Source: Paracoccaceae bacterium
GTDB taxonomy: Bacteria > Pseudomonadota > Alphaproteobacteria > Rhodobacterales > Rhodobacteraceae
Reading direction: 5' to 3'
DNA: 64,000 bases
Assembly (NCBI GenBank): GCA_947476475.1
Contig: CANJQT010000003.1
Location: forward strand, 1 to 64,000
Below are positions 1 to 8,302 of the stretch, one piece after another. Under the pieces are notes generated by a model. That model was not told the DNA's origin. It worked only from the letters and a program-made list of their open reading frames with translations, and did not search any database. Position 1 is the first letter of the stretch. Each line of letters begins with the position of its first letter. Position numbers and translations under genes: made by a program.

Positions 1-472
1 CAAGGTCGACGTAAAGGGAGCGCAAGTCGGAATTGCTTGCTTTGACAATTCATGGCGAGCCTCAGGAGAGAACAATGGTGATCGACAGAACCTGCTAATG
101 GGTGAGCGAAATGTTGACTTTGCCATTGACCAGATGTCAGGCGTTGACCTTGCCATTGCGCTCTATCATCACCCACTTACATGGCTCTCAGACTTTGAAA
201 GCGCGGTCGTCGGGCCGCGATTGCAGAAGGGGTTTGATATACTTGCCTTCGGTCACATGCACGCCGCTGAGCCCGAAGTTCGTCGGACGGTCAGTGGAAC
301 TGCAGTTCTATGTCAGAGCGGCGCAGTGTTCTCGGGACGCGACTATTTCAATGGATACCAGATTCTAGAAGTTGACACCGACATTTGTCAGATCAAAGTC
401 TTTTTAAGGGCATATTTCGATGGGCCAACGCCACACTTTTCGTCTGCCGAGAATGTCGTTGTTGGTGGCTAA
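1..472 (+). CDS. Metallophosphoesterase domain, 3' part; upstream half of a probable MPE-STAND protein
   Basis: This is a partial gene whose 5' end lies before the window; it is read in frame from base 2. The visible protein has metal-binding motifs of calcineurin-like phosphoesterases: a HHP triplet in 'ALYHHPLTW' and 'AFGHMHAAEP' (the GHxH motif) about 30 residues later. An Asn in the earlier segment 'ENNGDRQN' may also be a ligand. Family members hydrolyse phosphodiesters, including nucleic acids or cyclic nucleotides; the substrate here is unknown. The frame ends at TAA (470-472), but the same frame is open immediately afterwards and runs into the NTPase that follows, so this is probably the N-terminal effector half of one longer protein. 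Base composition is AT-richer than the chromosome to the right, consistent with island DNA. The domain call is fairly secure; the function is inference. Confidence 0.7.
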   Translation, partial: KVDVKGAQVGIACFDNSWRASGENNGDRQNLLMGERNVDFAIDQMSGVDLAIALYHHPLTWLSDFESAVVGPRLQKGFDILAFGHMHAAEPEVRRTVSGTAVLCQSGAVFSGRDYFNGYQILEVDTDICQIKVFLRAYFDGPTPHFSSAENVVVGG

Positions 473-2800
473 ATCGTCCTCGACTATGCCCAAGAGCGCG
501 GCACAACAGATCCCATCCTAGAAAGGTATCTTCGATCCGTTCGACCGGTCGTTCGGCAACTTGCTCTGGATCAGTTCAACATATCTGATATCGGGGCTGA
601 AATATGCGTCGATCCGCATACCGCGTTCATTTGCCCGCCGATCTACTTGAAGCAAGAAGGTGCACCAGAAATCGAGGAAGATTTCGACGAGACCACTGAA
701 AGCCCTGGTGGTTCCGAACATGCAATCCCTACCCGGAAGGGTCATGCACTCTCACTAGATGAGCTATTGGACTGTGAAAGCAGCTTTCTTATTACGGGAG
801 GGCGAGAAATTGGCAAGACTAGCTTGGCGCACTTCATAGCCGTCAAAGTTGCGGATGGAGAGTGTGATAAGCCACGTGTTCCACTGATCATTGACTTTCG
901 CAATTTTGCTGGCAACCTATATTCTTTGAAGAGGCAAGCTGCAGCATACATCGGCGTTCATGGGACCGGCTTTGATATTGAAGAGGCACTTAAGGCAGGC
1001 AATGCACTTGTTGTAATTGATAACTTCTCCGGCCAGAACGCGAATGCGAAAGCAGGACTTCAGAAGTTAGTGACTTCCTATCCAAAAGTCCGGTGGATAC
1101 TGTTAGCTGATACTAGGATCGGAGGTACCAATCGGTCTGTTGAGAACAATGACTTAATCAAAGATTTCGCTATTGCAAAGATCGACACGCTACCGCGCAG
1201 GTCGATCCGAGAACTAACCAGGCGCTGGTGTGAAAGAACCGGAGCTGATAAGGAAAAAACCTTTGCTACAGTAATGGGTCACATAAATAATAGTGACCTG
1301 CCTCGCACGGGATATATTGTAACTCTTCTTCTTTGGGCTATTCGTCAAGGTGAAAAGCTTGAGCGAATCAATGAATCCGTGCTGATCATGAATATGGTAG
1401 ATTATCTTCTCGGAAAGGCAAATTTCCAAAAGGCGCTGGAGAAGGAATTCGATGCGACATCTAAGGAGATCACTCTTCAGTCATTTGCGAGATTTGTTCG
1501 AGATCATGGCGGAATAACATCGTCAAATCAGGCCATAACTTTCCTCATCGGTTTCTTTAAGGATCGTGGTCTGGACTATGATGCGAGCGGAGTTCTTGAT
1601 GCGCTCTGCCGTTGCGGAATACTTATCAAGAGAAATGGGGACGTTTCATTCAAATACAGGTGCTTTCAGGAGTACTTTATTGCTCGACACCTTGATAGCT
1701 CAGAGGTACGTCTCAAAGAGGCACTTTTTAATAGGTCATACCTTGGTTTTCAAAGAGAGATAGAATTGTTGGCTGGGCTGAATCGGGAGAACAAAGTCGT
1801 TCTTGAAGAACTCTCTTTCCAGTTGGCGACCTATCAACCGAGCTATATTGCCGAAGTCGATATGAAGGCTTTCGATGACGTCGTCGATGAAGAGTCTTCC
1901 GTAGGGGTTAGTCGTCGGAAGTTAAAGCAGATTCGCGAAAAGAATCTCACCGCGGATCAGATCGATGATTTGATGGATGCTGCTGAAGCTGAGATTGCGC
2001 AAAAGCGAAAGCCGAAGACTGAAAAGGCCGCGCCATCAAAATCCGGTTCTGTTGACTCTGAGGTCTCTTCGACGGTTAGCTCTGCGCATTCAGTGAACAC
2101 CGCTTCCGATAGTGTGCTTAGCCAACCAAATTTGCATATGGGTGCCTTCATAGCGACGCTGAGCTTGCTTGGAAGAGTTATTCGAAACTCTGAATTTGCA
2201 GAGCGTGATTTAAAAATAAAATTGGTTCGCTGCTATGTTTCACATGCAGCAAAGTTTTTTGTTTACGTCAATGGTGTCGTTTCCGATCTTCTCGTGTCAA
2301 TGGTAGCGTCGATGAAGGAGAGCTCAGATTTTCTTGATCAAGAAAGTGAGCGTGCGCTCAAGTATTTTTTGACTTTGAAAATGATGTCTTTTACGGGCGA
2401 TCTAGTATCGTCAGACATTGGAGGTTCGAAGTTGATTCCAATTTTTGAAGAGATTCTCGATGCTAATGACATTTCTTTGGCGGAAAAAACGTTTCTCTCT
2501 GGTATTCAGCTTGACATAGGAAACGAAGATTGGATGGAGCATTGGGGTCGCCTTGCTATGGAGAGCAAGAAGCGTAGAATAGCTGTTGAATTTCTTGTCA
2601 ATAAATTATGGACCCATATTCATGAGAAGTTATTAACACCTTCCGAGCGCCGGGACGTTGAGACGATGGCTGCGGATTTGGAAATCACCCTTGGTGCGCA
2701 CAAACAAACAAAGAGCAGAATTATGCAGCGCATGAGACAAGTGACTGAAAAACATGCTCGCGACCAAGACCGTGATGAATCAGAGGAGTTTGTTCCGTAG
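473..2800 (+). CDS. STAND/NACHT-like NTPase, C-terminal half of a probable broken MPE-STAND protein
   Basis: The frame is open from 473 to the stop at 2800. The only candidate starts near its beginning are a CTG at 566 and a TTG at 647; counted from 647 the product has 717 residues. Numbered that way it has a Walker A motif GGREIGKTS (51-59), a Walker B-like LVVIDNF (121-127), and the segment FKYRCFQEYFIARHL (335-349), which matches the conserved 'FxEYF' signature after the NTPase in NACHT/STAND proteins. A Ser-rich linker (about 460-490) precedes an all-helical C-terminal region that could be a sensor. The segment before the P-loop ('TAFICPPIYLK') resembles the linker that normally precedes such NTPases and lies upstream of the TTG. 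That supports a single ancestral gene with the phosphoesterase. STAND NTPases are switch proteins, often in anti-phage defence; that role is inferred here. Confidence 0.72.
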   Translation: MVLDYAQERGTTDPILERYLRSVRPVVRQLALDQFNISDIGAEICVDPHTAFICPPIYLKQEGAPEIEEDFDETTESPGGSEHAIPTRKGHALSLDELLDCESSFLITGGREIGKTSLAHFIAVKVADGECDKPRVPLIIDFRNFAGNLYSLKRQAAAYIGVHGTGFDIEEALKAGNALVVIDNFSGQNANAKAGLQKLVTSYPKVRWILLADTRIGGTNRSVENNDLIKDFAIAKIDTLPRRSIRELTRRWCERTGADKEKTFATVMGHINNSDLPRTGYIVTLLLWAIRQGEKLERINESVLIMNMVDYLLGKANFQKALEKEFDATSKEITLQSFARFVRDHGGITSSNQAITFLIGFFKDRGLDYDASGVLDALCRCGILIKRNGDVSFKYRCFQEYFIARHLDSSEVRLKEALFNRSYLGFQREIELLAGLNRENKVVLEELSFQLATYQPSYIAEVDMKAFDDVVDEESSVGVSRRKLKQIREKNLTADQIDDLMDAAEAEIAQKRKPKTEKAAPSKSGSVDSEVSSTVSSAHSVNTASDSVLSQPNLHMGAFIATLSLLGRVIRNSEFAERDLKIKLVRCYVSHAAKFFVYVNGVVSDLLVSMVASMKESSDFLDQESERALKYFLTLKMMSFTGDLVSSDIGGSKLIPIFEEILDANDISLAEKTFLSGIQLDIGNEDWMEHWGRLAMESKKRRIAVEFLVNKLWTHIHEKLLTPSERRDVETMAADLEITLGAHKQTKSRIMQRMRQVTEKHARDQDRDESEEFVP

Positions 2801-3001
2801 AATATAGGTGCTGATGAGTTGACGGTTAGTCGAACATGGGCTGAGCTTTCTTACATTGTCGGAAGAACCCGACATGAGGCGGTGCAGAGAGTAGGCTAGG
2901 CTGACGATTAGCGACGGTCGCAACAGCTTCGTTGCATGTTGAAAATGAACGTAAGTCCGCTTTGGGACGACAGCAACCTCCGCAAATGAGTACCGTAGAC
3001 G
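2801..3001. other. Island intergenic spacer
   Basis: This 201-base stretch lies between the convergent NTPase and integrase genes. I see no open frame of note and no strong hairpin followed by a T tract. It shares the lower G+C of the island. Confidence 0.4.
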
Positions 3002-3964
3002 TCAATCCAACAGACGCAGCACGTCCAGAACATTCAGGTGTGCGTAGCGTTGAACGCTTCGAATGTCTCTATGCCCACTGACCACCATGATCTGGAGCTG
3101 GTTCAGCCCCATGCGCGCGACTTCGGTTATCCGTGAATGGCGCAGCTGGTGGAGCCGAATGTCATCCCCCATGCCAAGCGCTTCGCGCGCCCTGCGTACG
3201 GCCTGCGTGACGCTGTAGGCGGCGACTGTGAACAATGGCCTTCCGCCCCCCTCCGCATCTCGCAAGGCGGCCTCTAGAAGCCCTACAGCGCGCGTGGTGA
3301 GGGGTACATCCCTGCTACCTTCCTTGCCGTCCACGACTCGAAGAAAACGATCACGAAGATGAAGGTCACTTGGCGTCAACTTCAAGATTTCGCCACGCCG
3401 CATGGCAGTCTCGAAAGCAAGTTCGACGATGACGGCCATCTGGGGAGACATCGCCTGCAAGAGGTTTCCGAGTTCGCCCCTGCTGATAACGCGGTCACGT
3501 GGCTTGCCTGGCCGTGGGATCGTGAGCAGGTCACATGGATTTGCGAGCCTCAATCCTGTCCTTGCGTGGTACTCCTGATTATACCACTTGAAAACACGCC
3601 GGATCATCATCAACTCGTCTCGGCATGTTGTTGACGAGGCCCCCTCGAGGCGAGCCAGCTTGAAAGAATTGACGTCCTGCAAGGTGATCAAATGCATCGG
3701 CTTCTGTAGAGAACGATACTTGCAGATGCGGTCAACCCGGTTTGATGCGATCAGTTGCGACGGCTTTCTCTGCAACACCTCGTGACAATAGGCATGTCCA
3801 ACATCGAGAAAGGAAGGATGTCCGCCTGTCAATTCGCGCTCTCTGGATTCTGCCCATTGGACGGCGGATTCACGCGTCGGATGTGTTGATGAAGCCTGAA
3901 TTTTCCCTTTGATGCGGATCTGGACGTTCCAGCGTCCTGAGGGAAGTTTGCGAATAGTGGCCAT
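3002..3964 (-). CDS. Tyrosine-type site-specific recombinase (island integrase)
   Basis: The 320-residue protein has a short N-terminal arm-binding-like domain (about 1-45), a core-binding SAM-like domain (about 50-140) and a C-terminal catalytic domain. All expected catalytic residues are visible: Arg189 in 'ETAMRRGEIL', Lys214 in 'DGKEGSRDVP', His272 and Arg275 in 'LHQLRHS', His298 in 'SGHRD', and the nucleophile Tyr307 in 'QRYAHL'. It should cut and rejoin DNA at the att site to integrate or excise the island. The gene reads away from the tRNA-Gly fragment that begins 65 bases upstream of its ATG, the classic arrangement of an integrase beside its att site. It looks intact, so the island may still be mobilisable if the other end is present outside the window. 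Confidence 0.95.
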   Translation of the reverse strand: MATIRKLPSGRWNVQIRIKGKIQASSTHPTRESAVQWAESRERELTGGHPSFLDVGHAYCHEVLQRKPSQLIASNRVDRICKYRSLQKPMHLITLQDVNSFKLARLEGASSTTCRDELMMIRRVFKWYNQEYHARTGLRLANPCDLLTIPRPGKPRDRVISRGELGNLLQAMSPQMAVIVELAFETAMRRGEILKLTPSDLHLRDRFLRVVDGKEGSRDVPLTTRAVGLLEAALRDAEGGGRPLFTVAAYSVTQAVRRAREALGMGDDIRLHQLRHSRITEVARMGLNQLQIMVVSGHRDIRSVQRYAHLNVLDVLRLLD

Positions 3965-4028
3965 GCTGTGCGCTCCAAATCATGAACGAGTTTGCGCAAG
4001 TCCCTGATCTAGAAAGTCGGATTGGCGG

Positions 4029-4073
4029 TTGCCAAGGTTAGGGTCGTGAGTTCGAATCTCATCGCCCGCTCCA
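4029..4073 (+). other. tRNA-Gly(GCC) 3' fragment, putative att site of the island
   Basis: The bases match a tRNA from the anticodon loop to CCA: loop TTGCCAA (4029-4035, anticodon GCC), anticodon-stem 3' strand GGTTA (4036-4040), T stem GTGAG/CTCAT around loop TTCGAAT (4046-4062), acceptor 3' strand CGCCCGC (4063-4069), discriminator T, and CCA (4071-4073). The bases upstream do not pair with GGTTA and there is no D arm or 5' acceptor strand, so this is not a functional tRNA. It marks the boundary between the AT-richer island and the chromosomal his genes. The intact tRNA-Gly is expected at the other end, left of the window. Confidence 0.85.
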
Positions 4074-4180
4074 GTTTCAGCATATGTGTCGCAGGTGTCG
4101 CAGGGGCTGCCCTTTGCGCCGCTTTGGCTTGGCCCGGCGCAGGTTCCTGCCTATAAGGCCCCGAACCGACCGGAGGCGAA

Positions 4181-4771
4181 ATGATGCGCAAGGCCACCCT
4201 CACCCGCAAGACCGCCGAAACCGATATCTCGGTTTCCCTGAACCTTGATGGCAGCGGTGCCCACCAAAACCAGACCGGCGTCGGCTTCTTCGACCACATG
4301 CTCGACCAACTGGCCCGCCATTCTCTGATAGACCTGACAGTGACCGCCAAGGGCGATCTGCATATCGACGATCACCACACGGTCGAAGACGTGGGCATTG
4401 CCATCGGTCAGGCGCTGACCCAGGCACTTGGCGACAAGCGTGGGATCCGCCGTTATGGCCATTTCAACCTGGCGATGGATGACGCACAGGTGGCATGCGC
4501 GCTTGATCTGTCAGCGCGGCCCTATCTGGTCTGGACCCTGCCCTTCCCTACGGCAAAGATCGGTGCGTTTGACACGGAACTGGTGCGCGAATTCTTTCAG
4601 GCGTTGGCGACCCATGGCGGCATCACGCTTCATGTCGACCTGATCCATGGGATCAACAGCCACCATATCGCCGAGGCCGCCTTCAAATCAGTCGCGCGGG
4701 CGCTGCGCATGGCGGTAGAAACCGACCCACGCATGGCCGGGATTTTGCCTTCGACCAAAGGGGCACTTTGA
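4181..4771 (+). CDS. hisB: Imidazoleglycerol-phosphate dehydratase
   Basis: HisB removes water from imidazole glycerol phosphate to give imidazole acetol phosphate in histidine biosynthesis. The 196-residue protein has the usual length of the monofunctional enzyme. The metal-binding motifs are present: FFDHMLDQ (36-43), DDHHTVED (63-70) and [10 protein letters not shown] (160-169). A GGAGG ribosome-binding site (4172-4176) precedes two adjacent ATGs at 4181 and 4184, so either could be used. It is the first gene after the island boundary. hisH begins four bases after its stop, so the two are probably co-transcribed. Integration at the tRNA remnant 108 bases upstream may have replaced the native promoter region. 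Confidence 0.97.
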   Translation: MMRKATLTRKTAETDISVSLNLDGSGAHQNQTGVGFFDHMLDQLARHSLIDLTVTAKGDLHIDDHHTVEDVGIAIGQALTQALGDKRGIRRYGHFNLAMDDAQVACALDLSARPYLVWTLPFPTAKIGAFDTELVREFFQALATHGGITLHVDLIHGINSHHIAEAAFKSVARALRMAVETDPRMAGILPSTKGAL

Positions 4772-4775
4772 TCCG

Positions 4776-5414
4776 ATGCTGACTGTTCTTGTCGATTATG
4801 ACAGCGGCAACCTGCATTCTGCCGAGAAAGCCTTTCAGCGCATGGCGCGCGAAACCGACGCAGGCGAAGTCATTGTCACCTCGCACCCCGAAGTTGTTGC
4901 CCGCGCCGACCGGATCGTGCTGCCCGGCGATGGGGCCTTTCCAGCCTGCCGTGAAGCGCTCAACCGCTTCACCGGCCTTTTCGAGGCGATTGACGAAGCG
5001 GTCATGGCCCGCGCCCGCCCCTTTATGGGCATCTGCGTCGGCATGCAGATGCTGGCTACCAAAGGCCACGAATATCACGACACCGACGGTTTCGGCTGGA
5101 TCGGCGGCGAGGTCGTCAAGATTGCGCCGGCAGACCGCGCGCTGAAAGTGCCGCACATGGGCTGGAATGATCTGGTGATCGACCGAAGGCACCCGATTCT
5201 GGATGGTATCGAAACCGGCCAACATGCCTATTTCGTCCATTCCTACCATTTTCGGGTGTCGGACCCGACCGACCGTCTCGCCCATTGCGACTATGGTGGC
5301 GATATTACCGCCATAGTCGGGCGTGACAACATCGTGGGAACGCAGTTCCATCCCGAAAAAAGCCAGTCGACAGGTCTCAGGCTGATCGCCAATTTCCTGA
5401 ACTGGAAGCCCTGA
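4776..5414 (+). CDS. hisH: Imidazole glycerol phosphate synthase, glutaminase subunit
   Basis: HisH hydrolyses glutamine and passes ammonia to HisF, which makes imidazole glycerol phosphate and AICAR. The 212-residue class I amidotransferase has its nucleophile Cys87 in GICVGMQ, and the other triad residues His192 and Glu194 in 'TQFHPEKS'. The oxyanion loop 'LPGDGAF' (49-55) is also present. The gene follows hisB by four bases, while its partner hisF lies about 1.8 kb downstream in the same orientation. The length and motifs are complete. Confidence 0.97.
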   Translation: MLTVLVDYDSGNLHSAEKAFQRMARETDAGEVIVTSHPEVVARADRIVLPGDGAFPACREALNRFTGLFEAIDEAVMARARPFMGICVGMQMLATKGHEYHDTDGFGWIGGEVVKIAPADRALKVPHMGWNDLVIDRRHPILDGIETGQHAYFVHSYHFRVSDPTDRLAHCDYGGDITAIVGRDNIVGTQFHPEKSQSTGLRLIANFLNWKP

Positions 5415-5475
5415 CTCGTGCTATGCGGTCAGATAGCGAGGGTCCGGGGGATCGCTGCCACGAGAGAGGGTTCAG

Positions 5476-5766
5476 ATGCGCGCGATCGCCGTTTTCATGC
5501 AAACCATCCACGATGAAGAATCGCTTGCCGACTATCGGGCCAAAGTCATTCACACCCTCGAAGCCTTCGGCGGCAAGTTCCTGGCGCGCGGCGGCCATTT
5601 CACGGTCATCGAAGGCACGATGCCCCACGGGCGCATCGTTATGGTCGAGTTTCCATCCCGTGCGCGGGCCGAGGCCTGGTACACCTCGGAAGCCTATCAG
5701 GCAATCCTGCCCATGCGCCTGAAGTCGATGGACTGCGATGCCTTCATCATCGACGCCCTCGACTGA
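5476..5766 (+). CDS. DUF1330 family protein
   Basis: This is a 96-residue soluble protein of the small alpha/beta DUF1330 family, a dimeric ferredoxin-like fold. The recognisable region is 'FGGKFLARGGHFTVIEG' followed by 'MVEFPSRARAEAWYTSEAYQ', which are the conserved strands and the YxSxxYQ segment. The biochemical function of the family is not established. A GAGAGGG ribosome-binding site precedes the ATG at 5476. It sits 61 bases after hisH and may ride on the his transcript, but nothing ties it to histidine synthesis. Confidence 0.88.
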   Translation: MRAIAVFMQTIHDEESLADYRAKVIHTLEAFGGKFLARGGHFTVIEGTMPHGRIVMVEFPSRARAEAWYTSEAYQAILPMRLKSMDCDAFIIDALD

Positions 5767-5808
5767 GCCACAGTGGCGGGCAAGTGGGCCCGCCTTTCGC
5801 AAAACCCG

Positions 5809-6204
5809 CTATTGCATCCGCGCCCATTCCGAGGCGCGACAGATCATTCCGCCCAGAACGCAGCCGGAAACTGCCAGCGTTTCGCCCGACAGCGCCATTT
5901 TCGCATTGTAAGTCTTGTCGCGGTCCGGCGCCCAGACCTTGCCGTTACTATAGGTGCCGTCCCCGTTGGCGACCATATCCCAGACAATCTGCTTGCCGAT
6001 ATTTTCGCTTTCCGTCTCTGCGCCCGTGCTGTCGAAGGACTTCATCAGAACCCCGCACAACTTGTCGCCACAGGGCGCTATCTCGACCTGACCAAAGTTG
6101 CCATTGTCGTCGGGTTTGGTTTTCCAAAGCCCTTCCACGGGATCAGCAGACCAGGCGGCCGTCGCCCCGATCACCAGTATCCCCGCCAAAACATATGTCC
6201 TCAT
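5809..6204 (-). CDS. Exported DUF2147 family protein
   Basis: The 131-residue product starts with a signal peptide (MRTYVLAGILVIGATAAWSA, cleavage likely after about residue 20). The mature part has DUF2147 features: an N-terminal 'VEGLWKT' strand, 'GDKLCGVLMKS' and a C-terminal 'GCVLGGMICRASEWARM'. The family is a periplasmic beta-barrel of unknown role, sometimes linked to envelope stress. The paired cysteines (CGDKLC; GCV...MIC) suggest disulfides. It is inverted within the his cluster, between DUF1330 and hisA, and must have its own promoter. Confidence 0.85.
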   Translation of the reverse strand: MRTYVLAGILVIGATAAWSADPVEGLWKTKPDDNGNFGQVEIAPCGDKLCGVLMKSFDSTGAETESENIGKQIVWDMVANGDGTYSNGKVWAPDRDKTYNAKMALSGETLAVSGCVLGGMICRASEWARMQ

Positions 6205-6343
6205 GACAGTCCTCCCACGGTGTTTGCTGGCATGATTCCCCGCGCATCAGCTTCTGGCAAGTCTAACGTTGCGTAGCTGTGTCGCTTGGCAAAGCCCCGC
6301 CGCCTGTGGCAAGAGGCGCGCATCAGACAAAAAGGAAGCGGCC

Positions 6344-7063
6344 ATGATCCTCTACCCCGCCATCGACCTGAAGGACGGCCAGTGTGTGCGCCTGCTGCAC
6401 GGCGACATGGACAAGGCCACGGTCTTTGGCGACGATCCCGCCGCTCAGGCCGAGGCTTTTCAGTCCGCCGGGTGCGAGTGGCTGCATCTTGTGGATCTGA
6501 ACGGTGCGTTCGCCGGCTCTCCCGTCAACGCTGCAGCCGTGGAGGCGATCCTCGCCCGGATCAAGGTGCCCGCACAGTTGGGTGGCGGCATCCGCGATAT
6601 GGCAACCATCCGCATGTGGCTGGACAAGGGCCTGGCCCGCGTCATCCTCGGCACCATCGCAGTAGAAGACCCTGCGTTGGTCCGCGAAGCTGCTCGCGCC
6701 TTTCCCGGCAAGGTCGCAGTGGGGATCGACGCGCGCGGCGGGCGTGTCGCCACCAAGGGCTGGGCTACGGAAACCGATGTGATGGTGACCGACCTCGCCC
6801 GCAGCTTCGAAGATGCGGGTGTTGCCGCCATCATTTACACAGACATCAACCGTGACGGGGCCATGGCTGGCCCGAATATCGAAGCGACCGAGGCGCTGGC
6901 CCGGGCCGTCACCATCCCCGTCATTGCCTCTGGCGGAGTCTCCTCTCTGGCCGACCTGATCGCACTGCGCGAAACTGGCGTGATCGCCGGAGCCATCTCG
7001 GGCCGCGCGCTCTATGATGGGGCGATTGATCTGCGCTCTGCCCTCAAGGCCCTGGAATCCTGA
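6344..7063 (+). CDS. hisA: Phosphoribosylformimino-5-aminoimidazole carboxamide ribotide isomerase
   Basis: HisA performs the Amadori rearrangement of ProFAR to PRFAR, the substrate of HisF/HisH. The 239-residue (beta/alpha)8 barrel begins [17 protein letters not shown], with the catalytic Asp8 in strand 1 and the second acid Asp129 in 'VGIDARGG'. The phosphate-binding loops 'LGGGIRD' (about 79-85) and 'ASGGVSS' (about 195-201) are present. The frame is open upstream to 6269, but the family start and an AAGGAAG ribosome-binding site (6332-6338) fix the ATG at 6344. Confidence 0.97.
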   Translation: MILYPAIDLKDGQCVRLLHGDMDKATVFGDDPAAQAEAFQSAGCEWLHLVDLNGAFAGSPVNAAAVEAILARIKVPAQLGGGIRDMATIRMWLDKGLARVILGTIAVEDPALVREAARAFPGKVAVGIDARGGRVATKGWATETDVMVTDLARSFEDAGVAAIIYTDINRDGAMAGPNIEATEALARAVTIPVIASGGVSSLADLIALRETGVIAGAISGRALYDGAIDLRSALKALES

Positions 7064-7069
7064 TCCTCC

Positions 7070-7136
7070 CTCACCTTTTTCCAAGTATCCTCAGGGGTGA
7101 ATGCGCCAAAGGCGCAGAGGGGGCAGACAGCCCCCT
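7070..7136 (-). repeat. Recurrent hairpin plus 'GGATACTTGG' intergenic element, copy A
   Basis: Read on the minus strand, this has a G/C hairpin (GGGGGC/GCCCCC arms at 7119-7135 around a five-base loop), a second hairpin TGCGCC-AAA-GGCGCA (7102-7116), then CCCCTGAGGATACTTGG and an A-rich tail. The same plan recurs near 28.8, 52.1, 57.7, 58.7 and 63.4 kb. It lies between hisA and hisF. Confidence 0.65.
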
Positions 7137-7170
7137 TCCCCCGCCCATTCCCCCGCGCTAAGGTTGCAAC

Positions 7171-7932
7171 ATGCTCAAAACCCGCCTCATACCCTGCCTG
7201 GACGTGGCCGACGGGCGCGTCGTCAAAGGCGTGAACTTCGTCGATCTGGTCGACGCTGGCGATCCCGTCGAAGCTGCGCGCGCCTATGACGCTGCGGGGG
7301 CGGACGAGCTTTGCTTCCTAGATATCCATGCCACCCACGAAAACCGCGGTACGATGTTTGATCTCGTCACCCGGACCGCCGAACAATGCTATATCCCCCT
7401 GACCGTCGGCGGCGGCGTGCGCACGCACGAAGATGTCCGCGCACTTCTGCTGGCCGGGGCCGACAAAGTCAGCTTCAACTCTGCGGCGGTCGCCAACCCC
7501 GATGTGGTGCGCGATGCTGCCGACCGCTTTGGCAGCCAGTGCATTGTTGTCGCCATTGACGCCAAGACCGTGGCACCCGGCCAATGGCAGATTTTCACGC
7601 ACGGTGGCCGCAAACCTACCGGCATAGATGCGGTTCAGTTCGCCCGGACCGTGGCTGCCAAGGGCGCGGGCGAAATCCTTCTCACCTCGATGGACCGCGA
7701 CGGCACCCGTTCAGGTTTCAACTTGCCCCTTACCCGCGCAATTTCCGATGCCGTCGACATCCCGGTGATCGCCTCGGGTGGGGTCGGCACGCTCGACCAT
7801 CTGGTCGAAGGCGTGAAGATAGGTGGCGCTTCGGCAGTGCTTGCCGCTTCGATTTTCCATTTTGGCACCTACACGATCCGCGAGGCGAAGGAATACATGG
7901 CCTCTGCCGGCATACCGATGAGGCTGACATGA
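7171..7932 (+). CDS. hisF: Imidazole glycerol phosphate synthase, cyclase subunit
   Basis: HisF uses ammonia from HisH to close the imidazole ring, giving imidazole glycerol phosphate and AICAR. The 253-residue barrel starts [20 protein letters not shown], with catalytic Asp11 in strand 1 and the second Asp in 'VAIDAKT' (about residue 130). The phosphate loops '[10 protein letters not shown]' and 'ASGGVGT' are intact. Its last four bases overlap the hisE start (ATGA at 7929-7932), so the two genes are translationally coupled. Confidence 0.97.
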   Translation: MLKTRLIPCLDVADGRVVKGVNFVDLVDAGDPVEAARAYDAAGADELCFLDIHATHENRGTMFDLVTRTAEQCYIPLTVGGGVRTHEDVRALLLAGADKVSFNSAAVANPDVVRDAADRFGSQCIVVAIDAKTVAPGQWQIFTHGGRKPTGIDAVQFARTVAAKGAGEILLTSMDRDGTRSGFNLPLTRAISDAVDIPVIASGGVGTLDHLVEGVKIGGASAVLAASIFHFGTYTIREAKEYMASAGIPMRLT

Positions 7933-8240
7933 ATGCACTCGAACGGCTGGCCGCAACCATCGCCACCCGAAAGCAGGCTGATCCCGAAAGCTCCTGGACC
8001 GCCAGACTTTTGGCAAAAGGCCCGGAAAAATGCGCCGAGAAGTTCGGGGAAGAGGCCATCGAAGCGATCATCGAGGTGGTCAAGGGTGACCAAGCCCGTC
8101 TGACCTCTGAAGCCGCGGACGTTCTTTATCACCTGCTGGTCATGCTGGCCGCGCGCGATGTCTCTTTGGCTGACGTTCTGGCAGAGCTTGAGCGGCGTGA
8201 AGGCACCTCCGGCCTTGACGAAAAAGCCTCTCGCCCCTGA
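7929..8240 (+). CDS. hisE: Phosphoribosyl-ATP pyrophosphatase
   Basis: HisE hydrolyses phosphoribosyl-ATP to phosphoribosyl-AMP, the second step of histidine synthesis. The 103-residue protein is the stand-alone form with the MazG-like four-helix core: '[12 protein letters not shown]' and '[13 protein letters not shown]' carry the metal-binding acids. The start is the ATG overlapping the hisF stop; the longer open frame upstream only shadows hisF. It closes the his cluster and is followed by a strong convergent hairpin. Confidence 0.95.
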   Translation: MNALERLAATIATRKQADPESSWTARLLAKGPEKCAEKFGEEAIEAIIEVVKGDQARLTSEAADVLYHLLVMLAARDVSLADVLAELERREGTSGLDEKASRP

Positions 8241-8246
8241 CCAGCG

Positions 8247-8273
8247 CCAAAAATCTTCTGACAAGATTTTTGG
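8247..8273. terminator. Bidirectional terminator-like hairpin between hisE and the MATE gene
   Basis: Arms CCAAAAATCTT (8247-8257) and AAGATTTTTGG (8263-8273) pair perfectly over 11 bp around the loop CTGAC. The T/A runs inside the stem give a U tract on either strand. The position between two convergent genes fits a shared terminator. Confidence 0.7.
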
Positions 8274-8302
8274 AAAGGATCTTGTTTCAAAATCCTTGGC
8301 AT

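Noticed and set aside
473-646. Programmed stop-codon readthrough joining phosphoesterase and NTPase
   Set aside because: The stop is TAA, the most efficient terminator, with no recognisable readthrough context; a nonsense mutation or sequence error is simpler. It is not excluded.
4009-4073. A complete tRNA-Gly gene
   Set aside because: Only the anticodon loop to CCA is present; the 5' acceptor strand and D arm are missing and the anticodon stem has no partner strand.
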